Assembly: GCF_033547155.1 (NCBI RefSeq)
Contig: NZ_CP137892.1
Location: 1,364,001 to 1,428,000 of the forward strand
DNA: 64,000 bases
DNA from: Pseudomonas benzenivorans
GTDB taxonomy: Bacteria; Pseudomonadota; Gammaproteobacteria; Pseudomonadales; Pseudomonadaceae
Direction: 5' to 3'
Each line of letters begins with the position of its first letter. The first letter of the stretch is position 1. Made by a program: the position numbers and the translations under genes. The notes beneath the pieces were generated by a model. The model was not told where the DNA came from and searched no databases. It worked only from the letters and a program-made list of their open reading frames with translations. Shown here one piece after another: positions 51,819 through 60,384 of this stretch.

Positions 51819-52059
51819 CGGTGTGCCAATACCAGCCCGTCTGGACTGCCTCTTAGAGCGTAGCGTTCGAAGGTAAAGCGACAAGTTTGTCCGATAAGTG
51901 GATGTTTTTCGGTGCGTTAGTTGATCGGTAAAAGACAGCTTAAAGAGTACTTGTGAACAAGCTCCGAGAGTCTTGGCCGTGCCGGCGTCGAGGCACTCGC
52001 GCCTGATCTTCGCGCCTGCATCGAGCCGCAAATGGGCGCACGTATTTCAGATTTTTTTG

Positions 52060-52629
52060 TTATTGCTCAACGCTTTGCGCGCTCGTCTGGTCGGTGCGGG
52101 CGGCCAATTCCGCGTCGACTTCCTCGGCCCAGGCCAGCCAGGCCCGTTCGCCGAGGATGCCGCGGCGCAGGGTCAGGTAGGGCAGGCGTTGCCGCCTTTG
52201 CTCTTGCGGCTCCAGGGCCAGGTACTGGCGCTCGATGTCCAGCAGGCTGTCCAGCGTGCCTTGGTGGGTCGCGCGGTGACGGGCCATCTCCGCGCGCAGG
52301 TTGTCCGGCTCGACCAGGGCACCGGCGAACAGCTTGACCAGCAGCGCATCGTTGATCTTGTTCGGCGCCGCCGGTTCGGCCAGCCAGCGCCTGAGCTCGT
52401 CACGGCCGGCGGGGCTGATGCTGTAGACCTTCTTGTCCGGCTTGTCGCTCTGCGCCTGCTCGCTGCACTGCAACCAGCCCTCGTCGCTGAGGCGGCGCAA
52501 CTCTTGATAGACCTGCTGGTGCTTGGCGTTCCAGAAGTAACCGAGCGATTCCTTGAAGTGGCGGACGATGTCGTAACCGCTGGCCGGTTCGGTTTCCAGC
52601 AGGGTGAGGATGGCGTGGCGCAAGGACAT
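52060..52629 (-). CDS. PadR-family transcriptional regulator
   Basis: This 189-residue protein has the PadR winged helix-turn-helix at 1-85 (LRHAILTLLETEPASGYDIV, GYFWNAKHQQVYQELRRLSDEG, KVYSISPAGRDELRRWL) and the Vir-type helical dimer domain after it. Such proteins repress a nearby gene until a ligand, often a phenolic compound or drug, binds. It is divergent from the FAD oxidoreductase gene; between them lie two copies of ATGCAA-N4-TTGCAT, its probable operators. Confidence 0.93.
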   Translation of the reverse strand: MSLRHAILTLLETEPASGYDIVRHFKESLGYFWNAKHQQVYQELRRLSDEGWLQCSEQAQSDKPDKKVYSISPAGRDELRRWLAEPAAPNKINDALLVKLFAGALVEPDNLRAEMARHRATHQGTLDSLLDIERQYLALEPQEQRRQRLPYLTLRRGILGERAWLAWAEEVDAELAARTDQTSAQSVEQ

Positions 52630-52672
52630 GGGGCAACCAAGGCGAGGGGTGGTGGAGCCATTCTAAATACAT

Positions 52673-52688
52673 ATGCAAAAAGTTGCAT
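52673..52688. promoter_or_regulatory. Putative PadR operator 1
   Basis: ATGCAAAAAGTTGCAT has six-base arms ATGCAA/TTGCAT around four bases. It lies 44 bases upstream of padR; its right arm TTGCAT could also be the -35 box of the FAD oxidoreductase gene, with TAATTA 17 bases on. Confidence 0.7.
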
Positions 52689-52710
52689 TTGCCGTTCTAC
52701 TGGTCTAATT

Positions 52711-52726
52711 ATGCAAATACTTGCAT
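52711..52726. promoter_or_regulatory. Putative PadR operator 2
   Basis: ATGCAAATACTTGCAT has the same arms as operator 1, and its centre is 38 bp away. It lies 23 bases upstream of the FAD oxidoreductase ATG, over the likely transcription start. Confidence 0.7.
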
Positions 52727-52748
52727 AACAATAATGACCGGAGCTCCC

Positions 52749-54398
52749 ATGAAACGCACAGGTACCCGCTTCCGCAAGAACAAGGCCCTTCCCCACTACG
52801 ATTGCATCGTCATCGGCTCCGGCGTCGGCGGCCTGTGCACCGCGGCCTTGCTGGCCAAGGCCGGACAGAAAGTCTGCGTGCTGGAGCAGCACTACACCGC
52901 CGGTGGCTACACCCATGTCTACGAGCGCGAGGGCTATGAGTGGGATGTGGGGGTGCACTACATCGGCGAGGTGCACAAGCCCTGGTCGGTGATCCGCCGG
53001 GTGTTCGACGCGATCAGCGACGGCCAGCTGGAGTGGGCGCCCATGGATGCCCATTACGACCACATCGTCATCGGCGACCAGAGCTTCCGCTACCTGGCCG
53101 GGCGCGATGAGTTCAAGGCCGAGATCAAGCGGCACTTCCCCGAGGAGGGCGCGGCCATCGACCGCTACGTCGAGCTGATCAGCGAGGTCAGCCAGAAGAT
53201 TCCACGCTTCTTCGCCGGCCAGGCCCTGCCGCGCAGCCTCGGCGTGCTGTACAACCGCCTGCGTCGGCGGCTGTTCCCGGCCTACTTCTTCCAGAGCACC
53301 CGCCAGGTGCTGGAAGGCCTGACCGACAACCAGCAGCTGATCGGTGTGCTCTGCGCCCAGTGGGGCGACTATGGCCTGCCGCCGGCGCAGGCGGCGTTCA
53401 TGATGCACGCCATGGTGGCCAAGCATTACATCACCGGAGGCAACTACCCGGTGGGCGGCTCGGTGCGCATTGCCGAGACCATCATCCCGGTGATCGAGGC
53501 GGCCGGCGGCCATGTGTTCACCTATGCCGGCGTCGAGCAGGTGCTGATCGAGAACAACCGCGCCTGTGGCGTGCGCCTGGTCAAGGACGGCCACGAGCTC
53601 ACCGCCGACAGGGTCGTCAGCTGCGCCGGCCTGCTGCCGACCTACCAGCGCCTGCTGCCGCCCGAGCTGGCGGAGCGCCACGGCCTGCAGGACAAGCTCG
53701 AACGGGTCGCGCCTTCGGCCTCCCATGTGTGCCTGTATGCCGGCTTCAAGGGCGATGCCGCGAGCCTGGGGCTGCCCAAGACCAACTTCTGGCTGTACCC
53801 GGAGTTCGACCACGACCTGAGCGTCAAGCGCTTCATGGACTCGCCGGGGCTGGATTTCCCGATGATCTACATCTCCTTCCCCTCGGCCAAGGACCCGGAC
53901 TGGGATCGCCGCTACCCCGGCAAGTCGACGGTGGAGATCGTCGCGCCGAGCTTCCCGCAGTGGTTCGAGCAGTGGAAGGGCAGCACCTGGAACAAGCGTG
54001 GCGAGGACTACGAGGCGTTCAAGGCGCGCATCAGCGAGGTGCTGCTCGAGGCCCTGTACAAACATCAGCCGCAGTTGCGCGCGGCCCTGGACTACTGCGA
54101 GCTGTCCACGCCGCTGTCCACCGAGTGGTTCCAATGGAATCAGGTCGGCGAGATCTACGGCATCGAGCACACGGTGCAGCGCTTCGAGCAGCACTGGGTT
54201 CACCCGCAGACGCCGATCAAGAACTTCTACCTGACCGGCTCGGACGTGGTCACCGCCGGGGTCGGCGGGGCGCTGATGGGCGGCGTGCTGACCGCCGTGC
54301 GCCTGCTCGGCTGGCGCGCCTACAAGGTCAAACAGATGCTCGAGGGCGCCTACCGGCCGGCGGTGCAGGCGGTGGCGCCGGTGGAGTCGCCGAGCTGA
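52749..54398 (+). CDS. CrtI/RetSat-like FAD oxidoreductase
   Basis: This 549-residue flavoprotein belongs to the phytoene desaturase/carotenoid isomerase/retinol saturase superfamily. The N-terminal dinucleotide motif is IVIGSGVGGLCTAALLAKAG, followed by LEQHYTAGGYTHVYEREGYEWDVGVHYIG; near the C-terminus NFYLTGSDVVTAGVGGALMG is the usual closing FAD contact. No other carotenoid genes are present, so a fatty-acid or polyprenyl substrate is more likely than a carotene. ATG at 52749 has CGGAG five bases upstream; an ATG at 52734 is an alternative. The gene is probably repressed by the divergent PadR protein. Confidence 0.88.
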   Translation: MKRTGTRFRKNKALPHYDCIVIGSGVGGLCTAALLAKAGQKVCVLEQHYTAGGYTHVYEREGYEWDVGVHYIGEVHKPWSVIRRVFDAISDGQLEWAPMDAHYDHIVIGDQSFRYLAGRDEFKAEIKRHFPEEGAAIDRYVELISEVSQKIPRFFAGQALPRSLGVLYNRLRRRLFPAYFFQSTRQVLEGLTDNQQLIGVLCAQWGDYGLPPAQAAFMMHAMVAKHYITGGNYPVGGSVRIAETIIPVIEAAGGHVFTYAGVEQVLIENNRACGVRLVKDGHELTADRVVSCAGLLPTYQRLLPPELAERHGLQDKLERVAPSASHVCLYAGFKGDAASLGLPKTNFWLYPEFDHDLSVKRFMDSPGLDFPMIYISFPSAKDPDWDRRYPGKSTVEIVAPSFPQWFEQWKGSTWNKRGEDYEAFKARISEVLLEALYKHQPQLRAALDYCELSTPLSTEWFQWNQVGEIYGIEHTVQRFEQHWVHPQTPIKNFYLTGSDVVTAGVGGALMGGVLTAVRLLGWRAYKVKQMLEGAYRPAVQAVAPVESPS

Positions 54399-54410
54399 GG
54401 CGACCCCGGC

Positions 54411-56021
54411 TCAGGCCTGCGCCGCCTCGAAGCTGTCGGCGCGGGCCATCTGCCACATGCGCGCGTAGAACTCGCCTGCGATGGCTTCGCCGAGCAGCTC
54501 GCCGGGCTTGAGAAACACATGCTGCTGGGCGAACAGCTTGATCTCGGTGGCGGACATGCGCCGCACCAGGTGCCTGGCGTCCAGTTGCGCCGGGTGTTCG
54601 AGGCCGGCGGCGGCGAGCATTTCGGCCAGCGCCTCGAGGGTGTTGCGGTGGAAGTTGTGCACCCGCTGGGCCTTGTCCTCGACCACCAGGGCGCGCTGGC
54701 GCTGCGGGTCCTGGGTGGCCACCCCGGTCGGGCACTTGTTGGTGTGGCAGCTCTGGCTCTGGATGCAGCCGATGGCGAACATGAAGCCGCGGGCGGCGTT
54801 GGCCCAGTCGGCGCCGATGGCCAGCACGCAGGCGATGTCGAAGGCGCTGACGATCTTGCCGCTGGCACCGAGCCTGATCTTGTCGCGCAGGTTCACGCCC
54901 ACCAGGGTGTTGTGCACGAACAGCAGGCCCTCGCGCATCGGTACGCCGAGGTGGTCGGTGAACTCCAGGGGCGCGGCGCCGGTGCCACCCTCCTTGCCGT
55001 CGACCACGATGAAGTCGGGGAGGATGCCGGTCTCCAGCATCGCCTTGGCGATGCCCATGAACTCCCAGGGGTGACCCAGGCACAACTTGAAGCCCACCGG
55101 CTTGCCGCCGGACAGCTCGCGCAGGCTGGCGATGAACTGCAGCAGCTCGATGGGGGTGGAGAAGGCGCTGTGGCGCGCTGGCGAGACGCAGTCCTGGCCC
55201 ATGGGCACGCCGCGGGTGGCGGAGATCTCCGCGGTGACCTTGTGCTTGGGCAGGATGCCGCCGTGCCCCGGTTTGGCGCCCTGACTGAGCTTGATCTCGA
55301 TCATCCGCACCTGGGGGCTGCGCGCCTGCTCGGCGAAGCGCTCGCCATCGAAGTGGCCGTTCTGGTCGCGGCAGCCGAAGTAGCCGCTGCCGATCTCCCA
55401 GATCAGGTCGCCGCCGTGCTCGCGGTGGTAAGGGCTGATGCTGCCCTCGCCGGTGTCGTGGGCAAAGTTGCCCAGCTTGGCGCCCTGGTTCAGGGCGCGA
55501 ATGGCGTTGGCGCTGAGCGAGCCGAAGCTCATGGCCGAGATATTGAACAGCGAGGCGCTGTAGGGCTGGCGGCACTGCGGCCCGCCGATGGTCACGCGAA
55601 AGCTCTCGGGGTCGGCCGGCGCTGCCGGGCGCATGGAGTGGCCGATGAACTCGTAGCCGTCCTGATAGACATCCAGCAGGGTGCCGAAGGCCTTGTCGGC
55701 GCCCTGGTTCTTCGCCCGGGCATAGACCAGGGAGCGCTGGGCGCGGGAGAAGGGCAGCTTGTCGCCGTCGCCCTCCAGCAGGTACTGGCGGATCTCCGGG
55801 CGGATGCCCTCGACCAGGTAGCGGATGTTGCCGAGGATCGGGTAGTTGCGCCGCACCGCCTGGGGCGTCTGCAGCAGGTCGTTGATGCCGATCAGGCTGA
55901 GTGCGGCGCCGAGCAGGGTGAAGGGCCACAGCCATTGATGCTGGAGAAAGGCCAGGCTGACCAGGGTGAACAGTACACAGCTGACGAAGAAGGCGTAACG
56001 GCTGAGCAACGACAGGTTCAT
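54411..56021 (-). CDS. FMN-binding glutamate-synthase-like membrane protein
   Basis: This 536-residue protein has two N-terminal membrane helices (YAFFVSCVLFTLVSLAFL, LWPFTLLGAALSLIGI), then the FMN/Fe-S central domain of glutamate synthase: SGKIVSAFDIACVLAIGADW for FMN, and the [3Fe-4S] loop CIQSQSCHTNKCPTG. It lacks the amidotransferase domain, so it cannot use glutamine itself. Homologues are common in bacteria and of unknown substrate. ATG at 56021 gives a clean membrane start. It is convergent with the FAD oxidoreductase gene, only 12 bases away. Confidence 0.9.
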   Translation of the reverse strand: MNLSLLSRYAFFVSCVLFTLVSLAFLQHQWLWPFTLLGAALSLIGINDLLQTPQAVRRNYPILGNIRYLVEGIRPEIRQYLLEGDGDKLPFSRAQRSLVYARAKNQGADKAFGTLLDVYQDGYEFIGHSMRPAAPADPESFRVTIGGPQCRQPYSASLFNISAMSFGSLSANAIRALNQGAKLGNFAHDTGEGSISPYHREHGGDLIWEIGSGYFGCRDQNGHFDGERFAEQARSPQVRMIEIKLSQGAKPGHGGILPKHKVTAEISATRGVPMGQDCVSPARHSAFSTPIELLQFIASLRELSGGKPVGFKLCLGHPWEFMGIAKAMLETGILPDFIVVDGKEGGTGAAPLEFTDHLGVPMREGLLFVHNTLVGVNLRDKIRLGASGKIVSAFDIACVLAIGADWANAARGFMFAIGCIQSQSCHTNKCPTGVATQDPQRQRALVVEDKAQRVHNFHRNTLEALAEMLAAAGLEHPAQLDARHLVRRMSATEIKLFAQQHVFLKPGELLGEAIAGEFYARMWQMARADSFEAAQA

Positions 56022-56171
56022 GCGGTGTCCCGATGGCGGAGAGGCTCGATCAGGCAATGTAGACGTCTTGGCGGTGCTTAGTCGAGGCTGCGCCAGGGCC
56101 GGCCAGGGGGCGATGGCAACGGGGCGAGCCGCCCCGCGGGGGCGGGGCAGCTCTCCAGGGCCCGCAGGCGG

Positions 56172-57245
56172 TCAGCGGGCGTTCTGCTTGAAGTTATCGT
56201 CCGAGGGCTCCTTGGTGTAGGCGCCTTGATCATGCACCAGCTTCTGGGTGCCGTTCATCAGGCTGGCGATGCGGCTGTCGGAGGTCTTGGCCGAGGCCGC
56301 CTGGTTGCTGCTGCCGCTGATCGGCGGCGGGTTGAAGGCGAACGACCACAGGTAGTGCCAGACCGCCGCGTTGTGCTTCTCGGTCTGTTGCACCGCATTG
56401 AAATACCAGGGTTTGAGCTCGGTAAAGGCGGTCATGTTCATCAGACCGCTGTTGCTGTCGCCGACGAACACTGTGCTGGTGACGGCCGAGGTGCGGTAGG
56501 CCTCGAAGATCACCCCCTTGCCCTTCAGCTCGCTGACATAGCTGCGGCAGACCTCGCCGACCCACCTGTTGCCCAGGTAGCTCTTGGCCTGGTTGGAGTA
56601 GAAGGGGTCGAGCAGGGCGACGCGCTTGGGCAACAATTTGCTGTTGAGCGTGCCGGCGGCGACCGCGTCGCTGATCTTCTTGGTCAGGACGATGGCCAGC
56701 TGGTTGCCCAGGGAATGGCCGAGCAGGCGGATGTTGCTGCCGCTGTAGCCGGCCAGGTTGTCCTTGTAGCTCTGGAACAGCAGGTCGCCGGCCGATTGCG
56801 CCGGGCCGTTGCTGTAGGCGCCGCTGGCGTTGCGCCAGCGCATGGCGCGGGGGCCGCTGGCGGTCCAGATCTTCGCCTCGGCGTCCTTCACTTCGCCCTC
56901 GTCGGCGAACTGGTTCCAGTAGAGGATGCCGACGTTGTAGCCGGCCGCCAGCCAGGCGTGGGCCAGGTCCAGGTCAGGGCCGCCGGCGTCGAGGCGATTG
57001 AAGGTCTCGCGGTTCTTCTTGGCGGTCGAGCCGTTCTGCCAGCCGTGGACGTAGATCACGGTCGGCTTGCTGGCGCTGTAATAGGCGTTGCCGTGACCCG
57101 GCACGGCCTTCTGCCAGCTGTCGCCGTAGCCGAACCAGTAGAGGCCGTAATCGAGGTTGTTGAAGGTGGTGTCGGGGAAGACGCCGGTGGCGGCTTCGGC
57201 CAGGGAGGTGAGCGTCAACAGGAAAAACAGCATGAGCTTGCGCAT
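56172..57245 (-). CDS. Secreted lipase-like alpha/beta hydrolase
   Basis: This 357-residue protein has a signal peptide (MLFFLLTLTSLAEAA) and an alpha/beta-hydrolase fold. PTVIYVHGWQNGS provides the oxyanion His-Gly region and the nucleophile is the Ser in LLGHSLGNQLA near residue 178. ALLDPFYSN gives a candidate acid. It resembles a class of bacterial extracellular lipase-like proteins with unknown substrate. It stands between the glutamate-synthase-like gene and the histidine kinase, 92 bases after the latter. Confidence 0.85.
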   Translation of the reverse strand: MRKLMLFFLLTLTSLAEAATGVFPDTTFNNLDYGLYWFGYGDSWQKAVPGHGNAYYSASKPTVIYVHGWQNGSTAKKNRETFNRLDAGGPDLDLAHAWLAAGYNVGILYWNQFADEGEVKDAEAKIWTASGPRAMRWRNASGAYSNGPAQSAGDLLFQSYKDNLAGYSGSNIRLLGHSLGNQLAIVLTKKISDAVAAGTLNSKLLPKRVALLDPFYSNQAKSYLGNRWVGEVCRSYVSELKGKGVIFEAYRTSAVTSTVFVGDSNSGLMNMTAFTELKPWYFNAVQQTEKHNAAVWHYLWSFAFNPPPISGSSNQAASAKTSDSRIASLMNGTQKLVHDQGAYTKEPSDDNFKQNAR

Positions 57246-57337
57246 GGAGCCGACCCTATCTTGTTGTTGTGTGGGATCGGCAGAGCTTATCGGTGCACGC
57301 GCCGGCGACCATCGCCCGGATGGGGGATGGCCGAGGC

Positions 57338-59977
57338 TCAGGCGTCGGCCAGCGGCAGGGTGAAGTAGAAGGTGCTGCCCTGGCCCACCACGCTGTCGTA
57401 GCCGATCTGCCCGTGCATGCGCTCGATCAGGGTCTTGCAGATGCTCAGGCCCAGGCCGGTGCCGCCGCGCCGACGGCTGTCGGAACCATCGGCCTGGGCG
57501 AATTTCTGGAAGATGCGCGCGCGGAACTCTTCGGCGATGCCCGGGCCATGGTCGCGCACCTGGACCCTGACCTGTTTGTCGAGCACCTGTGCGGAGATTT
57601 CGACCTGGCCCTGGGGCTCGGAGAACTTCACCGCATTGGCGATCAGGTTGGTCAGTACCTGCTGCAGGCGCTGGCTATCGATCTGTACCGGAACCTGCTC
57701 GGGCAGGGCGCTGTCGTCGAGGCTGAGGCTGACCTGGTAGCCGTCCGCGTAGCCCTGATTGTGGGTCAGCGCCTCATGCAGCACGGGGCGCAGGTCGGTG
57801 CGGCTGAGCTGGATGCGGCTGTGGCCGAATTCCAGTTTCTCGATATCGAGGATGTCGTTGACCAGATTGACCAGGCGCTCGGAGTTGCTCTGGGCGATGC
57901 TCACCAGATCGTGCGCCTGTTCGCCGAGCGGGCCGACCGCGCCGGCACTGAGCAAGCCGAGAGAGCCCTTGATCGAGGTGAGCGGGGTGCGCAGCTCGTG
58001 GCTGATGGTGGCCACGAACTCGCTCTTCAGGCGTTCGACCTGCTTGCGGGCAGCGATGTCCCGGAGCATGCAGATGTACAGGCGCCGCCCTGGCAGCTCG
58101 TAGTCGCTCAGGCTGATCTCCAGCTCCAGTTCACGGCCCTGGGCATGGGTGCCACCGACCTCCAGAGGGGTGCGTAGCTGCTTGTCGAACACGGCACTGC
58201 TGCACGGATGCAGGCTGGGAATCAGGCTGCCGATCCGCCGTCCGATCAGTTCGGTTCTGGCGTAGCCGAACAGCTGGCTGCTGGCCGGGTTGGCACGCTC
58301 GATTCGGCCACTGTCATCGAAAATCAGGATGCCCTCGGCGGCGTTTTCCAGGATGGCGCTGAGTTCCAGGGTGCGCTGGCGCACCAGGCGCCGGACCTGG
58401 TCGGCGCGGCCGGTGACGGTCAGCAGGTAGCCGCCGAGCAGGCTGCACAGCAGCAGTCCGCCGGCCAGCACCGCCCAGGGTTGCAGGCCGTGGTTGCGCT
58501 GCAGGAAGGCCGCGGTCGGCGAGATGGCCAGCTGCAGCGTGCGGCCGCCGATCTCGAGCCTCTCCTGCCAGACCAGTTCCGCGGCATAGGGCGGCAGGTC
58601 TTCCCCGGGTTGGCCGTAGAGCGGCTGCGGCTCGGCCTCGCTGATGTCCTCCAGCAGCAGCCTGTAGCTGTCCCTCGGGTAGGCCTTGAGCGCACTCTCG
58701 ACCAGGTCGGTCAGGCGTATCACCGCCACGGCGTAGCCGCGCAACTGGCGTCGGCGTTGTTCGAGATCGGCGGGCCTGTCGCCGGCGTAGATCGCGTGCA
58801 GCAGCAGCACGCTGGGTTGCGGCGCCTCGTTGTCTTGGGCGAGGGTGATGGGGGCGGTCATCACGGTTGCGGCGCTGTCGCGGGCGGTCTCCAGGGCCTG
58901 GCGCCGCAGTGGCTTGGAGGCCACGTCGAAGCCCAGCGCCTTGGCATTGGCGGCAAAGGGTTCGACGTAGGTCACCGGGACATAGAGGTCCCGCGGGTGG
59001 GCTTCTATCAGTTCGCCTGAGTCGGTGTATTCGTAGATGTGAAAGCCCGCGAAGCCCTCGGCGACCACCTGCGCCTCATAGGCCGTGCGCTGTTCGGCGC
59101 GAATCAGCGGGTCCCAGCTCACCGCGGTGATGCCCGGGTAGGTGCTCGGCAGGTTGGCGACGAACTGGGCGAACTCTTCCCGCGTCACCCGCTCGGAGGC
59201 GGCAAACAGGCGCTCGATGGAGTGCGCCGCCTTGCTGTAGAGCTCGAAGCGGAACTTGAGCGTGGCGCTCATCAGCTTCGCCTGCTCGTGAAAGCGCTGG
59301 CGCAGGCTGTGTTGCTCGGCCTCGCTGGCGCGGATGAAGATCAGCACCATGATGGCGCAGCTGATCAGCAGCGGCAGGCCGACGCTGCCGAGACGGCTGC
59401 GCCACAAGGGCCGGGGCTCGGCGAACAGGATGAACATCAGCGGCGTGGCGATCAGCACGCCGATGCTGTCGCCCACCCACCAGGTCCACCAGCTGAACGA
59501 GAAGTCGGCGGCGCCGATGACCCGGTTGAGGTAGAGCACGCCGGTACCGGCGGTGGCGCTGATCAGGCAGGCCAGGGGGCCCCCCAGGAACAGCAGCAGG
59601 AAGATGCTGCGCTCGCTGGTGAGTGGCGTCGGAAAACCGACCATGCGCCGGATCAGCCAGCTGGCCACCAGGGTATTGAGCGAGGTGCCGAGGGCGATGC
59701 CCGTGGCGATCGTCAGGGCTTTCAGGCTCAGCTGGTCGAGGCTGCCGAGACCGATGCTGAGGTTGAGCAGGGTCGAGCCGAGGAAGACCCCGGCGAGCAT
59801 CGGGTAGCCCCAGACCAGCACGGCCGCCAGGGCGATGCCCACGGGCGGGAAGACGGCGCTGGCGAAACCGGGCGGAATGGCCAGCAGCAGCGCCAGGCGA
59901 CCGGCGAGGGCATAGGCCAGGGCCAGCAGGAGAATCTTCAGCGCTAGGGGCACAGCGGACAAGGCTGGGGGCTGCAT
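57338..59977 (-). CDS. MASE1-CHASE-PAS sensor histidine kinase
   Basis: This 879-residue hybrid-free kinase has in order a MASE1 membrane sensor domain of about eight helices (10-215), a periplasmic CHASE domain (about 240-440, with VSWDPLIRAEQR and APITLAQDNEAPQPSVLLL), another membrane helix (500-522), a PAS domain (535-650), HisKA with His660 in SHELRTPL, and HATPase with NLIANAVKF, DHGPGIAEE and GGTGLGLSI. It has no receiver domain, and no response regulator gene is near. CHASE domains bind small ligands; the ligand here is unknown. The ATG at 59977 has GGAG about 11 bases upstream. Confidence 0.93.
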   Translation of the reverse strand: MQPPALSAVPLALKILLLALAYALAGRLALLLAIPPGFASAVFPPVGIALAAVLVWGYPMLAGVFLGSTLLNLSIGLGSLDQLSLKALTIATGIALGTSLNTLVASWLIRRMVGFPTPLTSERSIFLLLFLGGPLACLISATAGTGVLYLNRVIGAADFSFSWWTWWVGDSIGVLIATPLMFILFAEPRPLWRSRLGSVGLPLLISCAIMVLIFIRASEAEQHSLRQRFHEQAKLMSATLKFRFELYSKAAHSIERLFAASERVTREEFAQFVANLPSTYPGITAVSWDPLIRAEQRTAYEAQVVAEGFAGFHIYEYTDSGELIEAHPRDLYVPVTYVEPFAANAKALGFDVASKPLRRQALETARDSAATVMTAPITLAQDNEAPQPSVLLLHAIYAGDRPADLEQRRRQLRGYAVAVIRLTDLVESALKAYPRDSYRLLLEDISEAEPQPLYGQPGEDLPPYAAELVWQERLEIGGRTLQLAISPTAAFLQRNHGLQPWAVLAGGLLLCSLLGGYLLTVTGRADQVRRLVRQRTLELSAILENAAEGILIFDDSGRIERANPASSQLFGYARTELIGRRIGSLIPSLHPCSSAVFDKQLRTPLEVGGTHAQGRELELEISLSDYELPGRRLYICMLRDIAARKQVERLKSEFVATISHELRTPLTSIKGSLGLLSAGAVGPLGEQAHDLVSIAQSNSERLVNLVNDILDIEKLEFGHSRIQLSRTDLRPVLHEALTHNQGYADGYQVSLSLDDSALPEQVPVQIDSQRLQQVLTNLIANAVKFSEPQGQVEISAQVLDKQVRVQVRDHGPGIAEEFRARIFQKFAQADGSDSRRRGGTGLGLSICKTLIERMHGQIGYDSVVGQGSTFYFTLPLADA

Positions 59978-60384
59978 GAATTATTGGAACTCCGTTCGAC
60001 GATTCGCCGCAGCGCTGCTTGGGCCTCCGACTCGGTCGAGCCGGCGTTGCCCTACATTTAAGCAGGTTTGACGCCACTGCTTTGGCATCATTCCCGGCAC
60101 CCGGACTCTGCGCAAGGTGAAATCCGCGGCGCCCCCTCTGGCGCTGTGCCCGGCAGACAACGGCCAGGGCATGGCAGCCGGTGGCGTACCGCAGGTTCCG
60201 CTCAGTCGCTTGTTTGATCTGCGGACGAAATCGGCCCGGCTGTGGCACACTCTGCGCCTTGTAAGAGGGGCGTGTGTTGTCCGACGCCGATGTCCCGCCA
60301 CCCTCCAGAGTTTATGCCTGTGGCCCAGCCATGGGCTTCTGCATAACCGGCCGCCAGATGCGGCAGAGAACGAGAGGAATGACC
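59978..60384. other. Intergenic region upstream of the FabH-like gene
   Basis: This 407-bp divergent gap holds the promoters of the histidine kinase (left) and the FabH/ECF operon (right). A TGGCAC with GC ten bases after the GG (60243-60258) looks in part like a sigma-54 site, but its -12 half is poor. I found no clear ECF-type promoter and no supported ORF. Confidence 0.4.

Noticed and set aside
60243..60258. Sigma-54-type promoter before the FabH-like gene
   Set aside because: The -24 half TGGCAC is good but the -12 half lacks TTGC; spacing fits only a bare GC. Too weak to report as a site.
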